A DNA stretch of 64,000 nucleotides. Origin: Paenibacillus lentus. GTDB taxonomy: Bacteria > Bacillota > Bacilli > Paenibacillales > Paenibacillaceae. Shown here piece after piece: positions 54,431 through 63,293 of the stretch; within the stretch, counting starts at the first letter, position 1, and the number at the start of each line of letters is the position of its first letter. Location: NCBI RefSeq assembly GCF_003931855.1, contig NZ_CP034248.1, forward strand, positions 4,154,001-4,218,000, in the 5' to 3' direction. A model generated the notes under the pieces. That model was not told where the DNA came from. It did not search any database and saw nothing but the letters and a program-made list of their open reading frames with translations. The position numbers and the translations under genes are program-made.

Positions 54431-56097
54431 GTAAACCTCCAAACCTTATGTTCCTGAACCAATCCCTGCCACACGATCCACTCATCCTTATTTAGGCATT
54501 TGACCATCTTTCCGCTGTGAAGCACCATGATTTTATCCGCGGTGTGAACAGCTGCAGGGATGTCATGTGTAATCAGTAGAAGCGTCATGCCATATTCACG
54601 TACCTTCTCAACCATCAGCTCCAATATTTCTCGTTTTAAAATAGGATCAAGCGCAGCTGTCGGTTCATCGGCAATTAGTACTGCTGGTTTATTCAGCAGC
54701 GCCAATGCAATGAGCGCTCTGCTGAGCATCCCCCCGCTTAACTCATGAGGATAATGCTCGAGCAGCCTTTCATTAAGCTGTACTTCCCGTAAGGCCTCGG
54801 CCGCTATCCTTCGCTTTTCTTGCTTGGTGATTAGATCCGGGATCGCTTCGGTAAATTGTTGACCGACTGTCAGCAGTGGATTGAAGCTTGAGCTAGAGTC
54901 TTGAAATATAAAGGCCGCATCAACCCAGCGCCTCATCCCTATCCCTGCTTCGCTTTTGTCGCCTTGCCCCCAGCCGTAAACCCGCTTGCCGTTAATATGC
55001 ACACTTCCTTGTACAGCAGCATGTGGAAGCAACCCGTACAAGGCTCGAGCCAGCGTTGTTTTTCCCGAACCGGATTGTCCAATCAAAGCGGTCACAGTCC
55101 CTGATTCCACAGACAGAGATAGAGGCTCTATAATGACTTCCCCCGCATACGTTACGCAAAGATCATCTGCCGCTATAACCGCCTGCGACGCCCAGGAATC
55201 AGGTGTATCGGCAGTCTTTTTGCTCAAGACAGGTTTAGGTTTATGCGCGATTGCTTTTTCAGCAACAATTCTTTCACTACTAGCGCTTGCTACATCCGCC
55301 TCTCCCATCAAAGCAAGTCCCAATGTAATGAGCAATATAGCCATTGTCGGAGGAAGTACCGTCCATTGCCATGCATCCGTCATCCATGTTTCACTCGTGC
55401 CGAAAGCTTGCTGCAGCATTTTTCCCCATGAAGGACGGTTGGGGTCTCCAACACCTATAAACGATAAACTCGCTTCCATGATGACGGCTTGCCGAAAAGA
55501 TAATATAAATTTCGTCTTTAATATCGGCCATAAGAATGGAAGCAAATGCTTGCGTAAAATATAGAATGTACCGCCGCCAAACAACTGGGCCGATTTAACA
55601 AATTCCCTTTCCTTTAACGACAACACCGAGGCTCGTATGAGCCGCATGTACCCAGGCCATGTCAACAGGCCAAGGGTAATGATCAGCTGCCACATTCCCC
55701 CTCCGGTAAATGATGCCACAATTAATATGAGCAGCAGCGAAGGCAATACCAGAAGCATATTGGCCAGCGAGTTAAGCAGCGGATCAAGCCGCTGCGAATA
55801 TCCGGCAAGCAAACCGAGGAGCGCGCTTAGAAATGTACTGAGCAGGGCTACTGCGAGTCCGATAAACAAGGTGATTCTTGCCCCATGCACAATGCCGCTA
55901 AATATATCCTGGCCAAGTGAATTGGTACCGAGCCAATGAACTCTGGAGGGAATGGTGAAGCGTTCGCCCTCCAGAGCGAATGGCGCAAATTGCGCCAGGG
56001 ACGGTCCAATGATAGCTGTGGCAATGAATAGTGCTACGATAGCTCCACCGGTTATTTTCAATCTATTCCATCTATTTAATCTTTTCATCCTATTCAT
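54427..56097 (-). CDS. Fused ABC permease (DppC type) and ATPase (DppD type)
   Basis: A 556-residue fusion. Residues 1-270 are a DppC/OppC permease: VHWLGTNSLGQDIFSGIVHGARITLFIG, then the EAA-loop REFVKSAQLFGGGTFYILRKHLLP, and SFIGVGDPNRPSWG. After a linker (about 270-310) comes an ATPase: Walker A LIGQSGSGKTTLA, Q-loop FIFQDSSSSFNPLL, signature PHELSGGMLSRALIALALL, Walker B VLIADEPTAALD. Membrane and motor parts are normally separate genes in this family, although similar fusions are known elsewhere. The frame is continuous. ATG overlaps the upstream permease stop. Confidence 0.9.
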   Translation of the reverse strand: MNRMKRLNRWNRLKITGGAIVALFIATAIIGPSLAQFAPFALEGERFTIPSRVHWLGTNSLGQDIFSGIVHGARITLFIGLAVALLSTFLSALLGLLAGYSQRLDPLLNSLANMLLVLPSLLLILIVASFTGGGMWQLIITLGLLTWPGYMRLIRASVLSLKEREFVKSAQLFGGGTFYILRKHLLPFLWPILKTKFILSFRQAVIMEASLSFIGVGDPNRPSWGKMLQQAFGTSETWMTDAWQWTVLPPTMAILLITLGLALMGEADVASASSERIVAEKAIAHKPKPVLSKKTADTPDSWASQAVIAADDLCVTYAGEVIIEPLSLSVESGTVTALIGQSGSGKTTLARALYGLLPHAAVQGSVHINGKRVYGWGQGDKSEAGIGMRRWVDAAFIFQDSSSSFNPLLTVGQQFTEAIPDLITKQEKRRIAAEALREVQLNERLLEHYPHELSGGMLSRALIALALLNKPAVLIADEPTAALDPILKREILELMVEKVREYGMTLLLITHDIPAAVHTADKIMVLHSGKMVKCLNKDEWIVWQGLVQEHKVWRFT

Positions 56098-57089
56098 GCT
56101 GTTTCCCCCTTTTTGGCCACGCGAATCCGGGGATCAAGCCGAGGATAAATTAAATCGGCAAGCAGATTGAGGCATAGGACGAACAGCGTCATCATTAGGA
56201 ACAGACCATGCAGCAGCGGATAATCTCGTGCTAAGATCGCTTCTTGCAGTAATTTCCCGATGCCCGGATAAGAGAACACTGTCTCTACCAGTACCGACCC
56301 AGCCAGCATTCCCCCTATACGAGTAACGATAACCGTGACCAGGGGCAATGCTGAATTGCGAGCAACATGACGCCACAGGACAGCACGTTCACGAATTCCT
56401 TTCGCTGCTGCGAACTCAACATACGTGTCCTGACGTACTCGAATAGCTTCATTTCGCATCAGAAGATACATTCCCGCCAAATTCCCTATCGTCAATGTTG
56501 CGATGGGCAAAAAGGCATGTTTGCCGATATCAATAACTCGACCCAACCAATGCTCAGCTTGAGCAAAGGGACTCTCCGCACCGCTAAGCGGGAACGCACC
56601 CGCTTTAACAGATAAGCCGATAAGCAGCAGCATGCCTATAAGAAATTCAGGCACCGCGCTAAAACCCAACATCACCATAAAGATGGAGCGATCCTTTCTC
56701 CCCGGATATTTCCACGCTGACCACAGCCCAATCGTCAAACCGATAATCATCGACAATGCGGTTGCTGCCCCTACGATCAGCAGTGTCCAAGGCAAATGGG
56801 TTACAATCACCTCGAACACTGGAGCCTTGTACGTAAACGATAAGCCGAAGTCGAAAATAAACAGGCCTTGTATATAAGTCATGAACTGAATCCATAGCGA
56901 GTCATTCAGATGATAATACTCCAGCATCGCTTGTTTCTGTACCTCAGAGAGGAATATGACGCCTTCTTCCCCGCCTCCGGTCAAATACTCTACCGGCCCA
57001 CCAGGCAGAAGCCTTGGAAGCCAAAAGTTTATCAATACCACGAACACCAGTACAGCCATATAAGTTAAAGCTTGTTTAGTTGCCGACAT
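56094..57089 (-). CDS. ABC transporter permease (DppB/OppB type)
   Basis: A 331-residue permease with about six helices. Typical features: VLINFWLPRLLPGGPVEYL at the start, FDFGLSFTYKAPVFEVI, the EAA-type loop RQDTYVEFAAAKGIRERAVLWRHVARNSALP, and VLVETVFSYPGIGKLLQEAI. The start lies inside the end of the binding-protein gene (14-base overlap), so it is coupled. The segment AFPLSGAESPFAQAEH between helices is extracellular. Confidence 0.93.
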   Translation of the reverse strand: MSATKQALTYMAVLVFVVLINFWLPRLLPGGPVEYLTGGGEEGVIFLSEVQKQAMLEYYHLNDSLWIQFMTYIQGLFIFDFGLSFTYKAPVFEVIVTHLPWTLLIVGAATALSMIIGLTIGLWSAWKYPGRKDRSIFMVMLGFSAVPEFLIGMLLLIGLSVKAGAFPLSGAESPFAQAEHWLGRVIDIGKHAFLPIATLTIGNLAGMYLLMRNEAIRVRQDTYVEFAAAKGIRERAVLWRHVARNSALPLVTVIVTRIGGMLAGSVLVETVFSYPGIGKLLQEAILARDYPLLHGLFLMMTLFVLCLNLLADLIYPRLDPRIRVAKKGETA

Positions 57090-58731
57090 CGATAAAAGCT
57101 GCCTTATTGTCCCATAATGGTATACCGTCTGCTATACCTCCCGCAGTATTGAACCATCCGTCATATTGGCTCTGTTTATGCAAGAAGTAGAAGGGTCTGT
57201 GATACAGTACAAGCGTCGGTAATTCCTCTGCCAAAATATCTTGCATCTCTGACACGATTTCTTTCCGTCTGGGTGCGTCAAGCTCAGTCATTTGCATGAC
57301 GGCAAGCTGCTGGAACTCCTTATGATCAAACTGCTTTCCTCTCGCGGCCAGAGAGTTGCTGGCCTGACCAAGGAACCATAAACGCAAATAATCAGGGTCT
57401 CCACTCAGGCCAATATGCCCGGTTACTGCCATATCATATTTGTTCTCACCCATGGCCGCCGAGAATGTTGCCGAGTCTACTTGCTGAATATTCAAGATGA
57501 CGCCGACCTTCTTCAGCATTTCCTGCATTACCTGAGCTTCGGGAGATGTGGAGGATACCATCACATTCAGCTTCAAATCCTCGCGTAGGCCGTTCGCCTT
57601 CTTCGTATAGCCAAGCTCATCAAGGATTCGCTCTGCCTTGGACGGATCGTATTCATACTGCTTCACCTGCGTGTTGTACCATGGAGAATCCGGTGGAATA
57701 ATACCTGCATTTCCAACCATCGGCTCACCGCCGGTAATCTTACTTGCCATCTCCTCACGATCGACCGCGTAGGCCAGCGCTTGGCGCAGTCGCTTGTCCT
57801 TTAGCTGTGGATGTTCGAGATTAAACGTGACGCGCAAAGCACTCCCCGTTGGTGCACTCTTGATGACATCAAAACCTTCCTTTACCATTTGCTCGACTTC
57901 AGCATAATTCAACACCATCGTTGCATCGATTTCGTTTTTTTGCAGAGACAGCACTTTGTTTTGTGCATTAATATAAGCTACTTCCCGAACCCGAACTTTG
58001 CCTTTAAAATAGCTATCGTTCGCCGTATACAAATACTGTCCGGCTTTCTCATCATATTCCTTCAATATATAAGGACCAGTTCCAACAAGAGCCGACGAAT
58101 CGCGGAATTCCAGCGGCTTGTCCACCTGTTCCCACACATGCTTAGGAAGAATCGGAACAATGCCAACAAGATCGGTCAGGAACGGCGCATATTTATTATT
58201 CAATGTGAATTGAACTTCATGATCTCCTACCCTGGCCACCGACTTAATTTGACTAATATCGCCTGTCCACATAAAAGGGTGGCTCTTATAATATTCGAAG
58301 CTAAATACGACATCATCTGCCGTAAACTGCTCGCCGTCATGCCACTTAACCCCTTGCTCCAGCTCGAAAGTATACTCGAGCCCAGAATCGGATACGCTCC
58401 AGGATTTAGCCAGCCATGGGATTACGCCATGCTCATCCTTCCAGGTTAATGTATCGAATAAAAAGGAGTTTCTTAGGAACCCCCCAGGTCCAGAAGCGCT
58501 AAAAGCAAACGGAGACGGATATCCACTGTTCCCCCAAGCGATTCTAATTTGCTTCACTTCATTCGCTGCAGGCTGAGCGATCGAGACCTCCCCCGCAGCA
58601 GTAATGGGTTGTTCCGAGGAGTCTACTTGTTCAGCATTCTTCTGCATGCCACAGCCTGCAGTCAACACGGCTAAACAGATGATTAAGATAGCCAATATAC
58701 TTTTTATATAGAATTTCTCGCTAAAGAACAT
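57076..58731 (-). CDS. Oligopeptide/nickel-type substrate-binding lipoprotein, Fur-linked operon
   Basis: A 551-residue family-5 solute-binding protein. Lipobox LTAGC after a basic N-terminus. Family features: WSVSDSGLEYTFELEQGVKWHDGEQFTADDVVFS, ALVGTGPYILKEY, LRQALAYAVDREEMA. AAGGAG lies eight bases before the ATG. It follows the second amidotransferase-fold gene by 20 bases. Family members bind peptides, nickel or metallophore complexes; the Fur box suggests a metal-related ligand, but this is inference. Confidence 0.92.
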   Translation of the reverse strand: MFFSEKFYIKSILAILIICLAVLTAGCGMQKNAEQVDSSEQPITAAGEVSIAQPAANEVKQIRIAWGNSGYPSPFAFSASGPGGFLRNSFLFDTLTWKDEHGVIPWLAKSWSVSDSGLEYTFELEQGVKWHDGEQFTADDVVFSFEYYKSHPFMWTGDISQIKSVARVGDHEVQFTLNNKYAPFLTDLVGIVPILPKHVWEQVDKPLEFRDSSALVGTGPYILKEYDEKAGQYLYTANDSYFKGKVRVREVAYINAQNKVLSLQKNEIDATMVLNYAEVEQMVKEGFDVIKSAPTGSALRVTFNLEHPQLKDKRLRQALAYAVDREEMASKITGGEPMVGNAGIIPPDSPWYNTQVKQYEYDPSKAERILDELGYTKKANGLREDLKLNVMVSSTSPEAQVMQEMLKKVGVILNIQQVDSATFSAAMGENKYDMAVTGHIGLSGDPDYLRLWFLGQASNSLAARGKQFDHKEFQQLAVMQMTELDAPRRKEIVSEMQDILAEELPTLVLYHRPFYFLHKQSQYDGWFNTAGGIADGIPLWDNKAAFIDVGN

Positions 58732-58751
58732 GTCATACTCTCCTTATTTAC

Positions 58752-59369
58752 TCATCGATGATAATGCAGCTTTCCACCCGCTAACCAAGGCAGAAAACCA
58801 TTCAAAAACCTCTCCGTTGCCGGCATAAAATAAGAACCGTAATGATATTCTGGATCAAGCGTCGTTAAAATGAGCGTTCCCGACGTCGTTAATTGATCCA
58901 CATATAGAATCGTGCCGCCACCCTCAACATTAATAATGCAATCCACACCTGCTGGAGGATGAAATACACCATGATAATGCCACGTGGCGTCCTCTAGTGT
59001 AATGTAATTGAACAAATCATGATCCGGCTTATTAGCCACAAGCCCACTGCTAGCGTCACGATCCAGCCACCACCAGAAATTGGTCGGTCTGAACTCCCAC
59101 CCGTGTCCAGGCAGCAGATGAGTGGGCTGAGCTCCAAGCCCAGCCAATACGCCCCCCCTCTGCACAAAGTCGATCAATTTCGACTGGGATTCCATTAATA
59201 GACGCTGATGAAGCTGTGATGGGATCAATACGACATCATAATCATCCAATGACATACGATGCAGCTCGGGCAAGTAGATAAGCTCCTGACAATAACGCCG
59301 ATACTTCGTTTCATAGAACGTTCTGTGTTGATGGGCGTTTCCCCCATAAATGACCGCTATTTTCCTCAT
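58752..59369 (-). CDS. Class I glutamine-amidotransferase-fold protein B (ThuA/GATase-like)
   Basis: A 205-residue cytoplasmic protein without signal peptide. It shows the flavodoxin-like GATase order: KIAVIYGGNAHQHRT, YDVVLIPSQLHQ, LIDFVQRGGVLAGLGAQP, then a tryptophan-rich GWEFRPTNFWWWLDRDA, a WHYHGVFHPP segment, and TSGTLILTTLDPEYHYGSYF. The position that holds the nucleophilic Cys in true amidotransferases is GLGAQ here, with no cysteine. Histidines are frequent and may bind metal. It overlaps its paralogue A by four bases (ATGA). No function can be named. Confidence 0.7.
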   Translation of the reverse strand: MRKIAVIYGGNAHQHRTFYETKYRRYCQELIYLPELHRMSLDDYDVVLIPSQLHQRLLMESQSKLIDFVQRGGVLAGLGAQPTHLLPGHGWEFRPTNFWWWLDRDASSGLVANKPDHDLFNYITLEDATWHYHGVFHPPAGVDCIINVEGGGTILYVDQLTTSGTLILTTLDPEYHYGSYFMPATERFLNGFLPWLAGGKLHYHR

Positions 59370-60025
59370 TGCGTCTCTCTCCTTGCCTGAATCAGCCTAT
59401 ATTCCTCTTCCACCCATGCCTTCAGTTGCTTCCCGATGAGTCCGGTGGTATTGCTGGGATCGTTATAACCCAACAAATTGTTACCCGAATGAACAAGAAG
59501 GGTTCCACGCGTACTATGGCGATCGATGTAGGTAATCGGTTCACCGTTAGGCAGTGTCAGCAGCACCTCCGCACGGGAAGGAACCGGATGATGCCCGCGG
59601 GCAAAAAAACCGGATACCCCTTTGTTATATGTCAGGTCATTCGCATCGACGCCTGCAAATATCGGATGCGATCCTTGAATCGATACGACATAATCCAGAT
59701 GGCTATGAATGGGCTTAGGTACGAATAACGAAGCTCCCGGAAGCCACGGCAGGAATAGATTCCCGCTAAAAATCAGCATTTTTCCCCGATCCAAAAATTG
59801 CTGAATTCGCTCTCTCTTCTCATATAAAAACTGTTGATCCACAAAACCGTCTATCACTAGACAAGCATGTGGATTCAAATCATAATTTGTTAAACGATAT
59901 GTGTCTAAGACTAGGACGTCGTCTCCGAGTACTTTTTCACAACTCTCTCGACTGCTGAAATAACAGCCTGAATCCAATACAACAAAGCGTGGCGCTTTGC
60001 CTGCCAAACTAGCTTCTGCCGTCAT
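59366..60025 (-). CDS. Class I glutamine-amidotransferase-fold protein A (ThuA/GATase-like)
   Basis: A 219-residue protein with the same layout as protein B: PRFVVLDSGCYFSSRESC, ACLVIDGFVDQQ, IQQFLDRGKMLIFSGNLFLPWLPG, then a histidine-rich IHSHLDYVVSIQGSHPIF, FFARGHHPVP and HSTRGTLLVHSGNNLLGY. The nucleophile position reads FSGNL, without Cys. Pairwise similarity to B is visible in the second-half 'DRG/RGG...LPG' and 'RGTLL/SGTLI' segments, so they arose by duplication. It is the first gene after the Fur box. I choose the ATG with AGGAG and GAGGTG upstream. Confidence 0.7.
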   Translation of the reverse strand: MTAEASLAGKAPRFVVLDSGCYFSSRESCEKVLGDDVLVLDTYRLTNYDLNPHACLVIDGFVDQQFLYEKRERIQQFLDRGKMLIFSGNLFLPWLPGASLFVPKPIHSHLDYVVSIQGSHPIFAGVDANDLTYNKGVSGFFARGHHPVPSRAEVLLTLPNGEPITYIDRHSTRGTLLVHSGNNLLGYNDPSNTTGLIGKQLKAWVEEEYRLIQARRETQ

Positions 60026-60079
60026 CGTTCTCCTCACCTCTTTATATCAATCATCATCAATTTCGTATGTTACTCTAAA

Positions 60080-60094
60080 TGATAATGATTATCA
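60080..60094. promoter_or_regulatory. Fur box upstream of the amidotransferase/ABC operon
   Basis: TGATAATGATTATCA is a perfect 7-1-7 match to the Fur consensus TGATAATNATTATCA and an exact palindrome. It lies about 55 bases upstream of the operon's first ATG and overlaps a candidate -35 (TTGATA on the minus strand, 17 bases from TAACAT). Confidence 0.85.
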
Positions 60095-60194
60095 ATATCA
60101 AAATTTAAAATATATGCGGTTTTTACTTGAGCGGTTCACGTTATTGTCTAATTATTAGATCATGTAATAGTTAACAAAAAAAATCTTATAACAC

Positions 60195-60224
60195 AAAAAA
60201 ACACCGCCAGTTAACTTGGCGGTG
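60195..60224 (-). terminator. Rho-independent terminator of the LysR gene
   Basis: Minus strand ACCGCCAAGT and ACTGGCGGT form a hairpin followed by seven T residues; it overlaps the last codons of the LysR gene and separates it from the downstream operon. Confidence 0.85.
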
Positions 60225-61119
60225 TGTCCGGTTGTAAGCCAAAATATTCTAATAAAAATATGCGAAATGATTGCGCGACTAGCGGTAATTTATCGTCGGT
60301 TCGATGAATGAGTCCGATCGTTCTCGTTACTTTTGGCGTGGAGATGCGTACCCTTGCCGGCTGCAGCGAGAAGCTCTGAAACAGCGCAACTTCTGGCAGC
60401 AGGCTAACACCCATTCCCGCAGCGACGAGACCGCGAATCGTGTCCGTCTCCTCGCCCTCAAAAGCAATTTTTGGAGTAAAGCCGGCTTCTAAGCAAGCAT
60501 GCCATACGATCGGCCTTAATGAATAACCCTTACTAAATAATATAAATTTATCATCTTTCAATTGATTTAATTTAATGCTTTGCTCATTGGCGAGCGGGTG
60601 ACCTGGGGGTAATATTGCTACCAAATCCTCCGTCAAAATAACATTGCCCGCAACCTGATTATGGTTCTCCGGGAAAGGAGAAATAAAGGCCAGATCGACT
60701 TCAGCCGATACAACATCACGAATGAGTGTCGGATACATCCCCTGCTTAAATCGGAACTTTACATTGGGATACAGCTTGCGGAACTCGGCAACTACACTCG
60801 GAATAACATGAACACCAAGGCTATGTGGAAAGCCTAGGCGAATTTCGCCTTGCTCTGGGTCAATAAACTCGTGAACTTCATTTACAGCTCGTTCCAAATC
60901 CTTCAGGATACTCTCTACACGACTGCAAAAAAGCTGGCCAACCGCAGTCAAATGAAGATTCCTTCCCTTTTGCATGAACAAGTCAACACCAAGCTCCTGC
61001 TCCAGTTGGTGGATTTGCCTGCTTACTGCAGACTGGGCCACATGAAGTTCTTCGGCTGCCTGCGTCACATGCTCCTTCTTCGCCACCTTCACAAAGTATT
61101 GCAGTTGTCTTAATTCCAC
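60211..61119 (-). CDS. LysR-family regulator upstream of the Fur-linked operon
   Basis: A 302-residue LysR regulator starting MELRQLQYFVKVA, with HVAQSAVSRQIHQLEQELG in the recognition helix and a typical effector domain (GEIRLGFPHSLGVHVIP, LVAAGMGVSLLPEVA). GTG start with TGGAG upstream; an ATG 13 codons earlier has no ribosome-binding site. It has the same direction as the transport operon but ends in its own terminator 100 bases before the Fur box. It belongs to a different LysR subgroup from the one at 52767. Confidence 0.92.
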   Translation of the reverse strand: MELRQLQYFVKVAKKEHVTQAAEELHVAQSAVSRQIHQLEQELGVDLFMQKGRNLHLTAVGQLFCSRVESILKDLERAVNEVHEFIDPEQGEIRLGFPHSLGVHVIPSVVAEFRKLYPNVKFRFKQGMYPTLIRDVVSAEVDLAFISPFPENHNQVAGNVILTEDLVAILPPGHPLANEQSIKLNQLKDDKFILFSKGYSLRPIVWHACLEAGFTPKIAFEGEETDTIRGLVAAGMGVSLLPEVALFQSFSLQPARVRISTPKVTRTIGLIHRTDDKLPLVAQSFRIFLLEYFGLQPDTPPS

Positions 61120-61216
61120 GAATCTGATCGCTCCATTTCGATTCCTGTCATTACCCATAGGGGTGACTTGCCATCAATTTACTCTACCCTAACTTTACCA
61201 TTTACTCACAAGGGGT

Positions 61217-61834
61217 TCAACGTCGTTTTAACAACCGAATAATTAATCCGTAAATGAAAAATCCGCCGATAAAGCCGCCAAGATGAGCGATCCAGTTAAT
61301 CTGAGGCACGATGAAGGAGAAGACAACCCCGATCATAAGCAAACTGTACAGTGTCTTACGTGATGTTTCATCCATCAAGTTACGCTGCAGCAGCGCTACA
61401 TACAGGAAGGCCCCATAAATGCCGTAAATGGCGCCAGACGCTCCCACGGATATATGTAGTTCAGTCGCATGCTGGTAGAACCCCATCGTCAGCAGATTTC
61501 CGACGATTCCACTCCCTACATAAAGCAGGATATATCGCCATGAACCGAGCAACCGCTCCATCGGCGGTGTAAAGATAAGAATCCCGAAGCTATTGGAGAA
61601 CAAATGGCCGAAATCCGCATGCAGAAACATCGCAGTAAAATATCGCCACCACTCGTCCGCGTAAGGCAGTGCGTTCGTAATCGCTCCGTAGCCAATAATG
61701 GCGCCATAGGTTCTTCCTTTTAAAGCGAACAGGACATACATCACAATATTTACAGCGAGAATAAGGCAAGTAATTGGATAAGATTTCAGATAGGTTCTCC
61801 AGTTCTCGTAACGAATAAATATCATATAATCCAT
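61217..61834 (-). CDS. Rhomboid intramembrane serine protease
   Basis: A 205-residue membrane protease with six helices. The active site is complete: Ser in SVGASGAIYGIYGAFLY and His in INWIAHLGGFIGGF; the HADFGHLFSNSFG segment is the usual second-helix HxxxHxxxN. AGGAAG lies upstream of the ATG of MDYMIFIRY; earlier codons run into the divergent tpx promoter. It cleaves helices within the membrane; the substrate is unknown. Confidence 0.92.
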   Translation of the reverse strand: MDYMIFIRYENWRTYLKSYPITCLILAVNIVMYVLFALKGRTYGAIIGYGAITNALPYADEWWRYFTAMFLHADFGHLFSNSFGILIFTPPMERLLGSWRYILLYVGSGIVGNLLTMGFYQHATELHISVGASGAIYGIYGAFLYVALLQRNLMDETSRKTLYSLLMIGVVFSFIVPQINWIAHLGGFIGGFFIYGLIIRLLKRR

Positions 61835-61924
61835 ACCTTTCTTCCTAATGTTGGACATTTTCTTTCTAAAAAGATTATAATTAAAATTAGATGCATTCAC
61901 AAAATCGTTTAGGAGGAGATAACA

Positions 61925-62446
61925 TTGGCACAAGAACGTACTAATGCGGCAACATTTAAAGGTAATCCTATTACTCTAATTGGTCCTGAGTTGAAGGTTG
62001 GTGACACGGCTCCAGACTTCAAATTAAGCAAGAACCTGCTCGAGGAAGCAACCCTTCAGGACTTTGCAGGTAAAATCAAACTCATCAGTGTCGTCCCCTC
62101 CCTGGACACAGGCGTTTGCGACGCGCAAACTCGCCGCTTTAACGAAGAAGCCGCCAGCCTTGGCGATGACGTCATCATTTTGACGGTTAGCGCGGATCTG
62201 CCCTTCGCTCAAGCCCGCTGGTGCGGCGCTGCCGGTGTTGACCGCGTAGTTACGCTGTCCGATTACAAAGACAATTCCTTTGGTGAAGCTTACGGCGTGT
62301 TGATTAAAGAATTTAAGCTGGACCAACGTTCCGTATTCGTCATCGACAAAGATAACAAAATCGCTTATGTCGAATACATGAGTGAAATGACCGAGCATCC
62401 GAATTACGATAATGCAGTAGCTGCGGTTAAAGCACTTTTGTCATAA
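61925..62446 (+). CDS. tpx: Thiol peroxidase
   Basis: A 173-residue atypical 2-Cys peroxiredoxin. The peroxidatic cysteine is in [14 protein letters not shown] and the resolving cysteine in [27 protein letters not shown] and the C-terminal [16 protein letters not shown] complete the family pattern. TTG start with AGGAGGAGAT just upstream. It detoxifies hydrogen and alkyl peroxides with thioredoxin. Divergent from the rhomboid gene. Confidence 0.96.
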   Translation: MAQERTNAATFKGNPITLIGPELKVGDTAPDFKLSKNLLEEATLQDFAGKIKLISVVPSLDTGVCDAQTRRFNEEAASLGDDVIILTVSADLPFAQARWCGAAGVDRVVTLSDYKDNSFGEAYGVLIKEFKLDQRSVFVIDKDNKIAYVEYMSEMTEHPNYDNAVAAVKALLS

Positions 62447-62470
62447 GCGCTAGAATAATATGTTGAATAA

Positions 62471-62512
62471 CAAAAGCGAGTAGAAGGCCAACCACCCTCT
62501 TGCTCGCTTTTG
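62471..62512. terminator. Bidirectional terminator after tpx
   Basis: CAAAAGCGAG and CTCGCTTTTG form a perfect 10-bp stem with a 22-base loop, between the convergent tpx and hypothetical genes. Confidence 0.8.
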
Positions 62513-62517
62513 TCTTC

Positions 62518-62910
62518 TTATGACGTTACTTTATAAGCGCCAATCTTCTTATCCAAAGCCGCGTAAAGATTAAGAATGTTACGATAATTGCTGCCTAAAT
62601 CCCCAAGCGAGCCGCGAGTAGCCGAGTAAATATCGACGGCACTGCGAAGCGGCCCTGTGGACACGATTGAAACTGTAATATCCATGGTACGGCCCAAGGC
62701 TGTTTTCTTCTCCAGCGTAATTTCACCGACAGACTGAACCTCATGAAGCACCTTATAGCCTGGAATTTTCTTTAAGGTGGAGGAAACCTCCTCCCAAATT
62801 TTATCTTTGGACAATTGATAATACCTTGTTTTCATTTCAGGCATTTTCGCGCGATCACTCGTACCTTCTTGGCTGCGGAATATGCCGATGAGCGTTCTTT
62901 TTACTGACAC
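62518..62910 (-). CDS. Hypothetical protein
   Basis: About 130 residues, starting MSVKRTLIGIFRSQEG, with an alpha-beta body (KIWEEVSSTLKKIPGYKV, GEITLEKKTALGRTMDITVSIV) and a helical end. Possibly related to DUF1499-type proteins, but I cannot confirm it. GTG start with AAGGAGG seven bases upstream. No signal peptide. Monocistronic. Confidence 0.75.
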   Translation of the reverse strand: MSVKRTLIGIFRSQEGTSDRAKMPEMKTRYYQLSKDKIWEEVSSTLKKIPGYKVLHEVQSVGEITLEKKTALGRTMDITVSIVSTGPLRSAVDIYSATRGSLGDLGSNYRNILNLYAALDKKIGAYKVTS

Positions 62911-63033
62911 TCTACTTCCTCCTTCGTTACTCGTCACGAGACATCGGTGTATGTACTACGTTGTATATAGTTTAACATTGTTACGTTACAAACAAAAGCA
63001 ATCTCCTCATACTCACAGAGAAAAAAACAGCAG

Positions 63034-63082
63034 CAAAAAAAGCACCCTGCAGCCTTTAATCAATAAAGGGATGCAAGGTGCT
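63034..63082 (-). terminator. Terminator of the putative 6S RNA
   Basis: Minus strand AGCACC/GGTGCT with inner GCA/TGC and CC/GG pairs and a loop, then seven T residues. There is no protein gene before it on this strand, which supports an RNA gene. Confidence 0.8.
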
Positions 63083-63287
63083 ATTAAGCTTGAACTATGT
63101 AGACCCGCCTATGCCGTCCGGTTACACTGCCTCGAACCTGCATTAGCAGGTGGGTGACCGCAGCAGCGCGTTTGAAGTCCCCTTATCATAAGTGATAGGG
63201 CCTTTCAGCAGCGTTACGATATAAGTCTCCCTGGACATTGTCATTGGTTCAAAACAACATGGAACCGAAACGTACATCGCAGGACGT
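63083..63287 (-). ncRNA. ssrS: Probable 6S RNA (RNA-polymerase-binding regulator)
   Basis: A non-coding transcript of about 200 bases bracketed by a strong promoter and a terminator. The diagnostic part is GGTCACCCACCTGC followed closely by GCAGGTTCG, a hairpin and flanking sequence that recur near the central bubble of bacterial 6S RNAs. GTCCTGCGATGTACG starts and TCTACATAG ends the transcript; the ATGTA and TACAT halves can pair to close the rod. 6S RNA mimics an open promoter and holds SigA-polymerase in stationary phase. Identification rests on this motif and gene layout. Confidence 0.65.
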
Positions 63288-63293
63288 AAACCT

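Noticed and set aside
61875..61889. Possible PerR box before tpx (TTATAATTAAAATTA)
   Set aside because: Only 11 of 15 positions match TTATAATNATTATAA in a very AT-rich region, which chance explains.
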